Positions 1 through 11,289 are shown, counted from the first letter of the stretch. The stretch is DNA of 64,000 nt from Perognathus longimembris pacificus (GCF_023159225.1 NC_063161.1:78096267-78160266); one strand, 5' to 3'. The notes: generated by a model not told the origin, from the sequence alone. Program-made: numbers and translations.

Positions 1-420
1 AAAGAAACATTCAGAAACAACAGAAAGCCCTCCAATGACTTGGATTGGGTTAGGGAGGGATAGGAATGCCATTGAAACCCAGTCTATATTTTGGGGAGGA
101 GCCCATCCCCTGAACTTGTCAAAGGACTTGGGGAGCCTGGATGTCTCAGGTTTTTGAGCTCAGCCCAGCTCTGTCAGCTGACCTGGATCTTGGGACTTCC
201 TGGTACTGTGGGAAGTGGTAGGTTTGATTAAAGACAGAAGAAGCACCCCGTAGACTCCAGTAGGTTAAATGGGTGTGCACCCCATGCCTGTGTTTTCCTG
301 TGTCATAGCATCCCAGCAGGAGTGCCATTCACAGATAGTAGATCTGAGCGTTGCACCAATCTATCTTTCCAGGCATTGTCAGAGACTTATGCAAGTGTGT
401 ACAAATAAAAGCCTTTGGGG

Positions 421-602
421 GCTGGGAATGTGGCTTAGCGGTAGAGTGCTTGCCTAGCATGCATGAAGTCCTGGGTTCGATACCTCAACACAGAAAGCTG
501 GAAGTGGAACTGTGGAGTGCTAGCCTTGAGCAAAAAGAAGCCAGGGACAGTGCTCAAGCCCTGAGTCCAAGCCCCAGGACTGGCCAAAAAAAAAAAAAAA
601 AA
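421..602 (+). mobile_element. IDL-Geo dimeric SINE
   Basis: The left tRNA-Ala/ID-like monomer (A box near 430, B box GGGTTCGATAC near 473) is followed by the Geo monomer (GCTAGCCTTGAGC near 519) and an A-tail. The Geo monomer lacks its usual GGCTCAAGTGG stretch here. The flanks AAAGCCTTTGGGG and AAAGCTTTTTGGGG look like an imperfect target-site duplication. Confidence 0.88.
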
Positions 603-1954
603 GCTTTTTGGGGTACCCCCTCCATTTCAAGAGGCGTTGTGGGAGGATACACTGTTTCCTGCAGGCCCTGCTGAGGGACACTTAGGTGTCCATTTCTCCC
701 CCAGTAGTCAGTGCTGTGTTGGTTGGGTGAATTCTTAAAAATACCATTTTTAGTTTGAAAGATGAGCACATTTGAAATCAGTAGCTAGTGCCAAATTGCC
801 CTTCAGAAAAGCTGTACTTTTCTGTAGGTTCCACTCATGGTATGTGAGCGTTATTGCTTAATTGGGGTAGTATGCTTCCGAAGGTTCTCGCAGAGATTCA
901 GAGCAAGTCACACTGAAGTGAGCAGACAGGCCTCTTCAGTGGCTTAGCTTAAAAAAAAATTGTTTAGCAATTCAGATTGAGGGGAGAGCTGTATTAAATA
1001 GCATGGAGTAAGTGTCATGTCCTTCTGTATGTAGCCAAGCTTCTGTTTTATGCAGAGACTAATGTTCCTGTGGCCAAGATGCTTCTTTTGTTTGGCACTT
1101 GGCCCTGTCTCTTTGTGCCTGAGTCTGGCCTTGTTTCAGATCCTGCTGGGAGGGCATTTTACCTGTCAGCATGTGTATGAGTGTGCTGGTTATTAGGAGG
1201 GCTGAGCAGAATGTGGTGCCGGAAGATGGAAAGGCAAGTGATATGCAGTTCTGAAGCCTGGCACCTGTGCCCACACCTCAAACTGCTGACCCCTCCCCTG
1301 GAGTCCATGATGAGAACGTGAAAGTGCTGACCTGGACATTTACCTAAAAGTGTTTGTAGGCTGGCAGGATGGCAATCTGGGGATAAGCGTCTGTGATGCA
1401 CAAGGCCAATTAGGAGGACCAAGGGGTTGAGAAGTGTGTGGTCTCCTTCCAAGGAAGAAGCTAATTGGCCAGTCTGGCAGACCCTTCTTTCCTGCTTTTT
1501 GATCTGATTTGTAATTGCCTACGTATTGGGCTGACTAATGCCATGAGCTCTGTTGGTGCTTGGGAAGGTAGGTGAGCTGTCATTTGTCTTGTCTTAGGAG
1601 TGCAGAGAAAGAGGAAGGGAAATTTGTGACTCCTGGGTAGCCATGGTGTATGTGGCCCTTTCTGTGGCCTTTGTAGGCCCACTCTTATGGTTCCTTTGGT
1701 GCTAGCTGCTCTGGGCACTCACAGCCCAGATGGGGAGAACCCTTCAGGTCCATGTGTTTGTGGTGTCTGCTCCCAGGAGCCTTGGAGCAGTGGGCTTCCC
1801 CCACCTCCTGAAGGTCCCAGGTGCTTGTTCTAATGATGGAGTTCTGGGTTGTTTTTAGCTTTGGAGATTGTGCTGGCTACCCTTTCAGTGCTCAGATTTG
1901 GAGTGCAAGGGCTTGACTTCACAGCCTGGATTTTGAAGTGCCAGACTTTGAAGT

Positions 1955-2356
1955 CAGGCCCCACTTTACCACGCAAACCCCACTTTACCACGTGAACCTG
2001 AGATAAGCAGGCCCTGTGAGAAAACCCAGGACAAGCTTATTAGGGCCCAGTCAGTCAAGAACTCTAACCACTGGGAATGCTTAACTCTAACTGTCCCCAG
2101 AATGCCTTGAGCGCTGAGCCAATCAGATTTGTACCTGTGTCCTAATCTTGCTTGCTTGAACACCTGATTGTTGTAACTTTGTTTTTTGCCCTGTGTAATC
2201 GCAGCTTGAGGCTTCTTCCTAACCTCCGTTGTGTCGGTGGGTAGGACGAGGCCCGAGTTGCAGCTCGCTTGAATAAAGCCTTGCCTTGCTTTTGCATTTC
2301 GGAACGTCTGAGTCTCGGTGGCCTTCTTGGTGGTCGTTTTGCGACTTGGCATAACA
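1955..2356 (+). mobile_element. Solo LTR of an ERV1-type endogenous retrovirus
   Basis: An LTR-like segment with a CCAAT-type GAGCCAATCAG near 2117, an AATAAA polyadenylation signal near 2272, a U5-like tail containing TTGGTGGTCG, and a TTGGCATAACA end. The motif CCCCACTTTACCACG occurs twice near 1960-1996, as in short U3 enhancer duplications. No primer-binding site or coding sequence follows, so it reads as a solo LTR. The 5' edge is uncertain: GTTTGTGG at 1756-1763 recurs at 2357-2364 and might mark a longer element. It is oriented in the sense direction of MAD1L1. Confidence 0.65.
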
Positions 2357-4084
2357 GTTTGTGGCATACATTAGGCACTCACCAAGCATTGGTTGAGTTA
2401 TAGAAAAGGAGTACATGTGCATTCATAAAGTTTGATGGGAGGGCTGGAGCCTCTGGGTTTACCTGGCTATTGTGACCCTGGGTGTTGCTCACCCAGGTGT
2501 TGTGTCCCAGTGGGAAGCCAAAAGCAAGGGCCACTGAGACTTGTGACCACTGGCTGGCTTGCAGCCCATCTACTTCCCCTTCCTTGCCTTCATGAAATTT
2601 CAGATGGGCATTCTCACAGTGCTTATGGCCACCCCCATGAGCTGACAGGCTCACAGGCTGTTTCATTCAGGTTTTGGTTGGACAGGCTGGGCCAGTTGCT
2701 TTCTTGAGCAGGTGGCATGATGGATGGTGGTGGGGGGCAGGTGTTAGAGTACAGAAGAGAAACACTTCCCAAGAGAGACTCCACACGTATATGCCCAGAC
2801 AGCTGTGTGCTCAATGGGAGTGCCCGTCATCCAGCTCTGTCTGTACATTGCACTTGGCTCTCAAGGTGCTTTCAGGACTTTACTGTGAGCTTTGTCGATA
2901 AGGCACTTCTTCTGTGCCTTCTTGTAAATCGACTTGACAAAAATCTATAGCCAGATAGTGACTGGGTTTAGAGCAGTAAGGGGATGATTTTACAAGACTC
3001 AGCAATGGCAGCATCCTTGCGGTTGGGATTGATTTTGATGCAGCAGGTGTTTACTGGCATCTTGTCATCTAGAGTCCCAGGGTGTCTAGAGCAGTGGAGG
3101 CCTGGAACCCCAGTTCTGGAGATGGGGGGCTGAGTTGCTCACATAGGGAATGGGAGGGCAGGGAGTATGACAGGAGGAACAAACCCAGCTGAGCACAGAC
3201 CAGAAATGGGCTGACTGGAGGCCCACTTCTCTTCCCTGTGCATAGGATCTTCTAGCCACCATCAGAGGAAGAGCCAGCATCTGAAATGGGTTCTGGAGAG
3301 TAATTTTGAGGTATTTGGGCCTGGACTTCCTGCTTGACAGTCTTGAACATCAGCTTTGAGGCTGTGCATGCTGTTGATTTTTGTCGCGGTCTTACAGCCC
3401 TCATGGCTTTACTTTACTTATTTCAAGAGAACCCATTTAGAAGAAATCTTCTCATGCCAGCAGGGTGGTGCTATTGATGGTGGTGCCATCCTACTTAGTG
3501 TGTCATATGCTCTTCCTCTTAACCTGATAGAATGATGGAGGCCAGCTCTGACACTTCTGCCTGATGGAAGAGAACAGAGGTTCTAGGAGGGGCTGATGGG
3601 CTCAAGGTCATCCAAGTGAGTTTGACTCATACTTTCTGGGTTGTGAGGCTGGTCCTAGAGCATGGTGGGCTCTGCCCTCAGTCACCTCCATCCATCTGGC
3701 TGGCCACATGGTGCTTTGTAGCTGGTCCTGCATCTTTGTGGGCCGATCACCATAGTTCTGGCACATTTAGACTTCTGATGGGGGCTGCCTGTTCCATTAG
3801 CCTCAGCCGAGCTTAGCACATGTGTGGCAGGAAGCCCACCTGCTGATGGCAGCTCATGTAGACCTGAGGCTCAGCTGCACCTTGGCAGGAAGGGCCTGCC
3901 AGCTTGCAGGAAGGTCGGCCCGGTTGCCTGCTTTTGCATGGAACTGTGCACTCCTGGCAGGATCTGGGCTTGTGCCTTGGCACCGGAGGCTGCGAGGTAG
4001 AGCAAGAGCAGTCATCACTTGGGAGAGGAAGCATTTAACTTCCGAGGCAGCAGCACAATAGTGTCTCGCTTGTGGAGGCGGCTG

Positions 4085-4300
4085 AGGTAGAAGATTAGCA
4101 ATTAATTTTTTATTGCGTGCAAACTCCTCTTCAGTTCTGTGGAACCAAACAGCCTTTCCATAGCGAGGAGGGGCAGACTTCCACCTCAGTTAATTTTCAG
4201 TGCACTGCTGTTTGTCTGCTTTTGAACTGATAGGAATTGTTTATGAGTCTTTGAGGAAGACATTTAGACATGTAGTTCTCTGTATTCCCATTTACTCCCT
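4085..4300. promoter_or_regulatory. Candidate conserved intronic regulatory element (AT-rich island)
   Basis: A repeat-free AT-rich island. Around 4092-4115 it carries overlapping homeodomain-like motifs (GATTAGC, AATTAATT, TTTATTG), followed by TTAATTTTC near 4192. The call is from motif density and base composition only, with no conservation data. Confidence 0.3.
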
Positions 4301-4619
4301 CTGGTTTTTACTTTTTTCCGTATTGCTAGTTATTGCACTTAAATCTCTGGAGTATTGTGTCTTTTATTGGAATTGCAATTACAAAATGCAGGTACTAGCC
4401 ATCTTTTAGACTAGACAAGTTTTACCACGTTGGTTTTAGGAATCGTTTCTTTGAAGTCAAATTTTATTTATTTTTTACTGACTTAAGAGAAAATTGGAGT
4501 TGAGAAAGTGTCAATGTGTGGTGTTGTTTCTGTAGTTTGGGCCTTTTTATTGTTTACTATAGCCTGGCTGCATTGCTGTAGAAGTCCCAGTAGGGGTCGC
4601 TACAAAATTATCTGCAAGT

Positions 4620-4828
4620 GGGGCTGGGAATATGGCCTAGTGGTAGAATGCTTGCCTAGTATACATGAAGTTCGATTCCTCAGAACCACATATATAGAAA
4701 AATCCAGAAGTGACACTGTGGCTCAAGTGGTAGAGTGCCAGCCTTGAGCAAAAAGAAGCCGGGGACAGTGCTCAGGCACTGAGTTTAAGTCCCAGGGCTG
4801 GCAAAAAAAGAAAAAAGAAAAGAAAAAG
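4620..4828 (+). mobile_element. IDL-Geo dimeric SINE with 11-bp target duplication
   Basis: Both monomers are present, with an A-rich tail interrupted by G. It is flanked by perfect TATCTGCAAGT copies at 4609-4619 and 4829-4839. The left monomer has a small deletion before its B box (GAAGTTCGATTCC). Confidence 0.92.
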
Positions 4829-5154
4829 TATCTGCAAGTAATGGCAGCTTGATTCTTTGATTGCATAGACTTGAAATATACTTTCTCTTGTTTCATCCAT
4901 TTAGTTGGCTGTTTGTTTTTACCTATGGGATACCTGTGATGTCATACATGGATTTAGGATGGTGGCTGGCTAGAGAGTAAACTTACAAGGCAGTATGAGC
5001 CTTAAAGTTTCTGTCACAGTTATGGCTCAATAGTGTAGATGGGGCTGAGGAGTTTTACCTGAGAAGGTAAGGCTGTCTACACTAAAACCAGGGCAGCTAG
5101 GGGCAAAACAGAATCGTAGGTTGTCCATATGGTTGTATCCAGTAAAACTGTCAT

Positions 5155-5220
5155 TGGGCTTGGGGAAGATTGTTTACCTAGCATGGGGGATACTTTGGAG
5201 TTCATCCTCACTACTGGAAA
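5155..5220 (+). mobile_element. Old ID-like SINE remnant
   Basis: GGGCTTGGGGAAGATTGTTTACCTAGC followed by GGAGTTCATCCTC and an A-containing end resembles a decayed tRNA-Ala/ID monomer. It is heavily diverged. Confidence 0.4.
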
Positions 5221-6059
5221 TAAATGACCTTGATTTTTCCAAAACAAATGAGTCTGTTTAGCTTGAGGGCCAGAATCTGACTAACTACTCAGAGCACAAG
5301 GCAGGCCATGTGGTTTAAGCCAGGGTAGAGCCTTGCTCTGTTTTTTGTTTTGTTTTGTTTTGTTTTTGACAGCTGTGCTTCCACTGTAACCTTCTACTCT
5401 CTCTCTGCTGGCAGGGTGTGCCTATGACTGAGAAGCAAGCTTGTAACTGGGGCTGCTGCTCCTAGTTTTTGAGAAACACCTGCTGTAGCTGGAGTCTTGA
5501 CCCTAGGTGGCATGGTTTGCTCCAGGGACCTGGCTGTATTGCCCTGCCATGAAGAGTTGTGAAGGACAAAGCCTTTTAGGATGGCTCTAGGGCTAAGGGC
5601 TGAGTGCATGTGGGCCCAGTTCTGTGGCTGAGCTGTAGGAACTCAGAGCAGGAGGATCTCCCCTGTTCAAATCTGGGAAAGCCTTCTAGGAGTAAACCAT
5701 TCTCCATGGAGGGGTGGGCTCTTGGGTCTGGCTGCACAGTGCTTGTCTCATGCCCATGGGTGAGAGGGTAGAGGATGCCAAGGATGCGGCAGGCCTGAGT
5801 GTGATGGTAGATCCCGGGTGACATTCCTGAACTTTTCTGGAGAAGGTATAAGCTTTCCTTTTCCCATCATCTCTTCCCTAGGCTCCTGTGGCTCTGTGTG
5901 AGGCTGGGGTTAGGATATCCCATTTCCCTGCTCTGGGAAGACTACATGAGGGCCCTCCTTGGCCAGTGGCAAGCTCCACATCTGTCGGTACAGTAATACT
6001 TGCTTTTGTTCCCATCCAAAACATGAACCACTGTTTGTAGCCTTTCCATTTACTGACAA

Positions 6060-6475
6060 CCCTTGCCAAATTAATTTTATTTAATTATCTCCCAGGGCTA
6101 AGCTTGAATACATTTTGTGTTAAATTCACAGTTTTCCCCTTTTCTAAACGAAATGGACTTAATATCCTTGTTAAAATCTGATTAAAACTAAAATTGAGTT
6201 TTTTGAAGTCTGATTATCCCATGAAATGGAATTTTTAAACCTAATTATGGATGGATTTGCATATACTTTTCAGCACCATTGAAAAGAAAGTTGAACTAAA
6301 TTTATTAATGACAGCCTTTTCTCTCGTTTCCTTGGGGCATGATGTTACTTTGGGAGCACAAGGAGGGAGGAAGGCCACTCTCCACTCTTCCTTGGAAAGG
6401 ATTTTAAAAATGCTATTCCTTGGAGATCCAGTTCCCAAGAAGGCTGATTTTAATCTCATTTCTGTTCTCTTAGCT
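6060..6475. promoter_or_regulatory. Candidate conserved intronic regulatory element
   Basis: A repeat-free AT-rich block with TTAATTTTATTTAATTATC near 6070, a bicoid/OTX-like TGATTATCCC at 6211-6220, TAATTATGG at 6242 and an octamer-like ATTTGCATA at 6254-6262. The clustering of homeodomain and POU-like sites suggests an enhancer. No functional or conservation data are available. Confidence 0.35.
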
Positions 6476-7087
6476 CCTCTATTGCTTTAGACAGTGGATG
6501 TTGTTTTCTGGAGTTGTTTCTGGTCCTTAAGGAAGGGGTGGAGTAATGGACCACAGCCTCTGGTGGGCTCTCCTTTAGCTCAAAATGCATGTTTCTAATT
6601 AACAAACTTCTTCCAGATTCTGGATCACACCTACACTATAAAGTGAAAACAGGTTTGCTCTTCTTTACTGCTGTTTGCAGTGAATATAAGACTTGGTGGG
6701 ATTGGACTCTACAGAGGGCTGTTGGCTGTGGTGCATTTGGGGATGTCTTGCCTGATTCTCAGCACAGGTCGGTGGAGCAGATGGCTGGGTTTTTCATTTC
6801 TTTTTTTCTTGGAAAAACATCTGGTGATAGGGATTTCTCGCTAACATGTTAAGTATGATTTAATTTTGCAAAATGCAGCAAAATTCAGTTGAGCCCTTTT
6901 CCAGGGTGTCTCCTTTCCTTTATCCTTCTATTGCCAGTGCCCAAAACACGCAGTGTCACTGTCTTTCAGGATCATCGTGGGTGCACATGGCACTGCACCA
7001 TTCCTTTTGAACCCTTCCTATTTCCCTGGTGAACACCACCTGTGTCTCCTGTGAAGCATCTTTTCAAAGTCTTTTGCTTGTATTTTT

Positions 7088-7291
7088 TTTTTTTTTTTTG
7101 GCCAGTCCTGGGCCTTGGACTCAGGGCCTGAGCACTGTCCCTGGCTTCTTCCCGCTCAAGGCTAGCACTCTGCCACTTGAGCCACAGCGCAGCTTCTGGC
7201 CGTTTTCTGTATATGTGGTGCTGGGGAATCGAACCTAGGGCCTCGTGTATCCGAGGCAGGCACTCTTGCCACTAGGCTATATCCCCAGCCC
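7088..7291 (-). mobile_element. IDL-Geo dimeric SINE (first of a tandem pair)
   Basis: A full dimer read as its reverse complement: T-run, GGCCAGTCCTGG, Geo, IDL, ending ATCCCCAGCC. TTTGCTTGTATTT lies on its left (7072 onward) and again on its right (7292 onward). Confidence 0.92.
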
Positions 7292-7306
7292 TTTGCTTGT
7301 ATTTTT

Positions 7307-7518
7307 TATTTTATTTTATTTTATTTTTTGCCTGTCCTGGGCCTTGGACTCAGGGCCTGAGCACTGTCCCTGGCTTCTTTTTGCTCAAGGCTAGCACTGC
7401 CACTTGAGCCACAGCGCCCCTTCTGGCCGTTTTCTACATATGTGGTGCTGGGGAATCGAACCCAGGGATCCATGTATACGAGGCAAGCACTCTACCACTA
7501 GGCCATAGTCCCAACCCC
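7307..7518 (-). mobile_element. IDL-Geo dimeric SINE (second of a tandem pair)
   Basis: A second, more diverged dimer. It is flanked by the same TTTGCTTGTATTT sequence at 7292 and 7520, so three copies of one target sequence alternate with two SINEs. Its tail is a TTTTA repeat. Confidence 0.9.
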
Positions 7519-8283
7519 TTTTGCTTGTATTTTGACTGGATTGTTTGTTGACATCTAGGTTTGTGACTGGAGTCCTAGGCAGAGGCCTGATTCTGGTGGT
7601 TCCAACATACCAGGTCTAGCCCTTCACTCAAAGGAAGCAAACAGAAGTAATAGAGAAAAGGCAGGAGAAGATTTTAGTGAGGATGGCCATTTTGAGAAGA
7701 TGGAAATTAAACATTTCAGCTCATCTTTGGGTACAGACATGAGCTTTTAGGTGTGAGTAGAGGAAGAATTGGGGCATAGGAGAGAGTTATGCATATAATT
7801 AGGTAGTCTTGATTAATCAGAGCAGTCTGGTTAGTCATGACCTCAGTTCTGGTTGTGCAGGAGGGCCTTGGAGAGGTCCTCATCACTGGAGAGCACAGTG
7901 TGGCGCTCCTGCTTGTGGGTGGTCATGTCGAGTGATCTCTGGTGAGGCTTGTTCTTCCTGGAATCCAAGGTGAGTGCAGGTTTAGGACAGTGACTGGAGA
8001 CATACAAGTACCTTTTCAGGGAACTTGGATGTTGTAAAAGCTAGCAGTAAAACACCTCAGTTACTCTTATCTTCAGCCTTGAAAGGGGGTAAGACAGACC
8101 AGGTGTCAATTTTTAGGTAGATCCCTTGATTGTTTGACAGGATTGTGTGGAGTTGAGCAGGAGTCTGACTCAAATAAAGGAGACAGATACAAAATTATCC
8201 TGCTTTAAATACCTTGAGGGCTCAAGTGAGGAGTCAGTGCTCTGTGTGTGTGTGTGTGTGAAGGAGAGAGTGAGAGAGCGTGC

Positions 8284-8492
8284 GGTGCCAGTACTGGACT
8301 TGAACTCAAGTCCTAGCACTTTTTTTACTGAAGGCTGGCACTTTACCATTTCAGCCACAGTTCCACTCCTGGCTTTTTGCTAGTTAATTGGTGTCAGAGG
8401 GACTTTCCTGCCTGGACTTTGAACCCAGATCCTTAGCTCTCAGTCTCCTGTGTTGCTAGGATTATAGGCATGAGCCATTGGTACCTGATGGA
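8284..8492 (-). mobile_element. B1-Geo dimeric SINE
   Basis: In reverse complement the left monomer is 7SL/B1-like (reverse of TGAGTAGCTAGGATTATAGG-type sequence near 8450-8475). The right monomer is Geo-like (TGGACTTGAACTCAAG near 8296). A GT/GA-rich tract at 8246-8280 borders it. Confidence 0.75.
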
Positions 8493-8540
8493 GTGAGTGT
8501 TTTTTTTGGAAAAAATAGTTTATAAGTAAGTAAGTGTGTA

Positions 8541-8577
8541 TGTGTGTGTGCATGCGCGCGCATGCACGCACGCACCC
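8541..8577. repeat. GT/GC/CA alternating purine-pyrimidine tract with 20-bp palindrome
   Basis: A GT run passes through a CG-rich core into a CA-rich arm. Bases 8548-8567 (GTGCATGCGC followed by GCGCATGCAC) form a perfect 20-bp palindrome. Alternating sequence of this kind can adopt Z-DNA or cruciform structure. Confidence 0.85.
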
Positions 8578-8784
8578 GAACCTGATTTTTCAGTGCTAGG
8601 GACAGGATATGGCTTGCCTTTTCATTTTCATTTTTTTGAGATGTGCTTTCATGTTTATAGATATTGATCCTTGTGTCCTTTGCTAGAAAACTTTTGTCAT
8701 ACTGACTAGCTTCATAGTAACTTGAAATAAGGTAGGCAGTCCAGAATTTTTTCTTTTTTATAAAAATTATTTGGCCTATGTGCT

Positions 8785-8960
8785 TCTTGGACTTTAGATT
8801 GCTGAAACAAAATACCTAGGAACCCATCTAAAGGTGGGGGAGATTTATTTTGGGTCATAGTTTTCAGTCTGCCATAGAGGGGTGGGTATGATGTAGAGCA
8901 GTTAATGGAGCCAGAAAGCAGGCTTTTTCCAAAAAGTCTTTCTCTTCTCTTCCTGTTTTT
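8785..8960 (-). mobile_element. MaLR (MLT1-like) LTR fragment
   Basis: GCTGAAACAAAATACCTAGG followed by a GAGATTTATTTTGGG-type segment resembles the reverse complement of an MLT1-type LTR end. It is interrupted by later SINEs, and 9880-10030 may be its continuation. The match is by memory of the consensus and is tentative. Confidence 0.35.
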
Positions 8961-8980
8961 GTTTAAAAATTGAGTTTCTG

Positions 8981-9229
8981 AGCCAGGTGTTGGTGGCTCA
9001 TGCCTGTAGTCCTAGCTACTCAGAAGGCTGAGATCTGAGGATCAAGGTTTGAGGGCAGGCTGGACAGAAATGTTTGAGGGATTCTTATCTCCAGCCAACC
9101 ACCAAGAAGCCAAAAGTACATCTGTGGCTTCAGTGGTACAGCACTAACTTTGAGCACAAAAGCTCAAGAACAGCACCCTGGCCCTGAGTTCAAACCCCAG
9201 ACCAGCACCAAAACCACCACCACCAACAT
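8981..9229 (+). mobile_element. B1-Geo dimeric SINE with 13-bp target duplication
   Basis: The 7SL/B1-like left monomer (GGTGGCTCATGCCTGTAGTC near 8990) runs into a Geo right monomer (CTTTGAGC near 9148, GAGTTCAAACCCCAG near 9187) and an AC-rich tail. AATTGAGTTTCTG flanks it perfectly at 8968-8980 and 9230-9242, showing that the dimer inserted as one unit. Confidence 0.9.
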
Positions 9230-9303
9230 AATTGAGTTTCTGGTGATAGTGGGGTTTGAACTCAGACCCTTGCATTTGCTAAATGTGATTTGAACCATAC
9301 TTT

Positions 9304-9492
9304 GCTAGTCATGGGGCTTGAACTCAGGACTTGGGCACAGTCCCTGAACTTCTTTTGCTCAAGGCTAGATTGTACCACTTGGGCCACAGTGCCACTTCTG
9401 CTTTTTCTGTTTATGTGGTACTAAGGAATCCAGCCCAGGGCTTCATGCACGCTAGGCAAGCATTCTGCCACTAAGCCACATTCCCAGCCCTA
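9304..9492 (-). mobile_element. IDL-Geo dimeric SINE, older copy
   Basis: A diverged dimer in reverse complement, ending CATTCCCAGCCCT. AACCATACTTT flanks it at 9293-9303 and 9493-9503. Confidence 0.85.
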
Positions 9493-9504
9493 AACCATAC
9501 TTTC

Positions 9505-9619
9505 ATGTTTTTTTCTTTCTTTTTTTTTTTTTCTGGTACAGAGGTTTGTATTTCAACCTCAGTTGGCATGCTTGCTAGGCTGGTGCTCTGCCACTTTAGC
9601 CATGCCTCCAACAGTTTTT
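9505..9619 (-). mobile_element. Geo/ID-like SINE fragment
   Basis: A T-run, a degenerate GGTACAGAGGTTTGTATTTC segment and GCTGGTGCTCTGCCACTTTA resemble the reverse complement of a single tRNA-like monomer. It is too diverged to place in a family. Confidence 0.45.
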
Positions 9620-9623
9620 TGCT

Positions 9624-9624
9624 A

Positions 9625-9657
<33 letters not shown>

Positions 9658-9852
9658 TTTGCCAGTCCTGGGCCTTGGACTCAGAGCTTGAGCACTGTCC
9701 CTGGCTTCTTTTTGCTCAAGGCTAGCACTCTGCCACTTGAGCCACAGCGCCACTTCTGGCCGTTTTCTATATATCTGGTGCTGGGGAATTGAACCCAGGG
9801 CTTCATGTATGGAAGGCAAGCACTCTTGCCACTAGGCTATATTCCCAGCCAC
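9624..9852 (-). mobile_element. IDL-Geo dimeric SINE with (TTA)n-expanded tail
   Basis: The dimer occupies about 9657-9852 and its tail has become an ATT repeat (9626-9657). TGCTAATTATT on the left near 9620 recurs at 9853-9863 as the target duplication. Confidence 0.88.
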
Positions 9853-10139
9853 TGCTAATTATTTTTGTTAGGAAACAGTCATAAATGTTAGGAAAGATCA
9901 AGCAGACAAAAGGAGAGAAAGAAGGCAGAGACCTCAGCAGACCAGAACAGGCTGTGATCATGGCTGCAGAGGGATTCCATGAAACTCTGAGCAGGGTCAG
10001 GGAGACAAAGAGCAGGAAATGTGTAGGGTGTTAGGGGTTACATTCTAGGATGAGACTGAGAACCTGAGTGACTAAATATAAGTTTTAGTGTTAAAATTAT
10101 AACAGCTTCTAAACCCTGGTGATGACTCCAGGCTAGGAC

Positions 10140-10816
10140 TAGTTTCTTGTAGTTTGACATTTAAAAATATAGGGAGCCCTTCTTCCCCTCTGTACCTAGG
10201 TAGCAACCATGGTAACAGACAGTAAAAAATGATCATAGTCATCAACTATAGAAATAACCATAATAGTAGTAGAAATGCCATGGTAACTATTGGGTTGGTT
10301 TACTTATGATTGAGTACTGTATTGTTTTAGCTCGCTCAAGCTTGCTTAGTGGTAATGGGAAAACATGGTAGCAATTGTTAAAATAAAGTTGGTACTAGGT
10401 CAGTCTGACTACAAAATTCTGCTTCTGTAAACGGTTTGCTTAACCCATTTGTGACTTGCATTAACCCCCTGCATCAGTGCTACATGACCACCTGTTGTCA
10501 GTTCCTGATATCGAGGCCAATTCCCATTATCAAAGCCAAAATAGATAACTGAAAGGGTAGATAGCCAATAAAAATAGGACAAGACTTGCTTGCTAAATGC
10601 CATCTAATCAAGTATCTGCCAAGTTGGAAATACCCTGCCCCTGTTGTAATCACAATAAAAAACCCTGCCTATCTGAGGGTCAGGGCTCTCAGTCCAGATC
10701 TGCTGCATTGGTGATGGTTGAGAGTCCAGGCTCGAGCTTGCAATAAAGACTCTTGTGTGTTTGCATCGGAATCAGCTCCTTGGTGGTCTTTGGGGACCAG
10801 AAATCTAGGCATAACA
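10140..10816 (+). mobile_element. Solo LTR of an ERV1-type endogenous retrovirus
   Basis: A gammaretrovirus-like LTR: TATA-like AATAAAAAACCC at 10654-10665, R region, polyadenylation signal CAATAAAGAC at 10741-10750, a U5 containing TTTGCATCGGAATC and TTGGTGGTCTTT, and a GGCATAACA terminus at 10816. It shares the U5 pattern and terminus with the LTR ending at 2356, so the two are related. The 5' boundary is approximate. No primer-binding site or coding sequence follows. It is sense to MAD1L1. Confidence 0.7.
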
Positions 10817-11004
10817 AAACTCTTCTTTGGAATTTCTTTGTCCTGTCCTGTTGGGGATTTATTGTCCGAACTGTCCTGTTTGGCAAGTTTTATTATGGTA
10901 CAGGTATCTTCCTGACTCCAGCAGTCCTGCACCTTCAGATAAGGTCAGGGGTGACTTTCTTCTGAGAACCAAGAGGGGCCCTGGGGGGAAGAGTAGTCAG
11001 TGGG

Positions 11005-11204
11005 CAGCTGGGAATATGGCCTAGTGGTAAAGTGCTCGCCTCATATACTTGAAGCCCAGGGTTCGATTCCTCAGCATCACATATATAGAAAAAAGCCGGA
11101 AGCGGCGCTGTGGCTCAAGAGGTAGAATGCTACCCTCGAGCAAAAAGAAGTCAGGGACAGTGCTCAGGCCCTGAGTCCACGCCCGAGGACTGGCAACAAA
11201 AACA
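11005..11204 (+). mobile_element. IDL-Geo dimeric SINE with 15-bp target duplication
   Basis: A full dimer. AGAGTAGTCAGTGGG flanks it perfectly at 10990-11004 and 11205-11219, indicating recent insertion. Confidence 0.95.
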
Positions 11205-11289
11205 AGAGTAGTCAGTGGGAGCAGCATGGAGGTAAGAACAAAGCAGAATCCTATCAACTTTGTAGATGGAGTACTATACTGTAGACTTC

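Noticed and set aside
1756..2364. GTTTGTGG at both 1756 and 2357 as the target duplication of the first ERV1 LTR
   Set aside because: Eight bases is too long for this class, and 1764-1950 does not look LTR-like. It is kept only as a note on boundary uncertainty.
9663..9790. Recurring peptide motifs such as GLSTVPGFFLLKASTLPLEPQ-type and DSAQALSPRPRTG-type in many open frames
   Set aside because: They are translations of the Geo and IDL monomers in either orientation and recur wherever the SINE does. They are not a protein family.
11005..11204. Possible functional tRNA genes from A and B boxes
   Set aside because: All such hits are SINE monomers (IDL, ID, Geo) with tails and target duplications. 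None folds as an intact tRNA on inspection.
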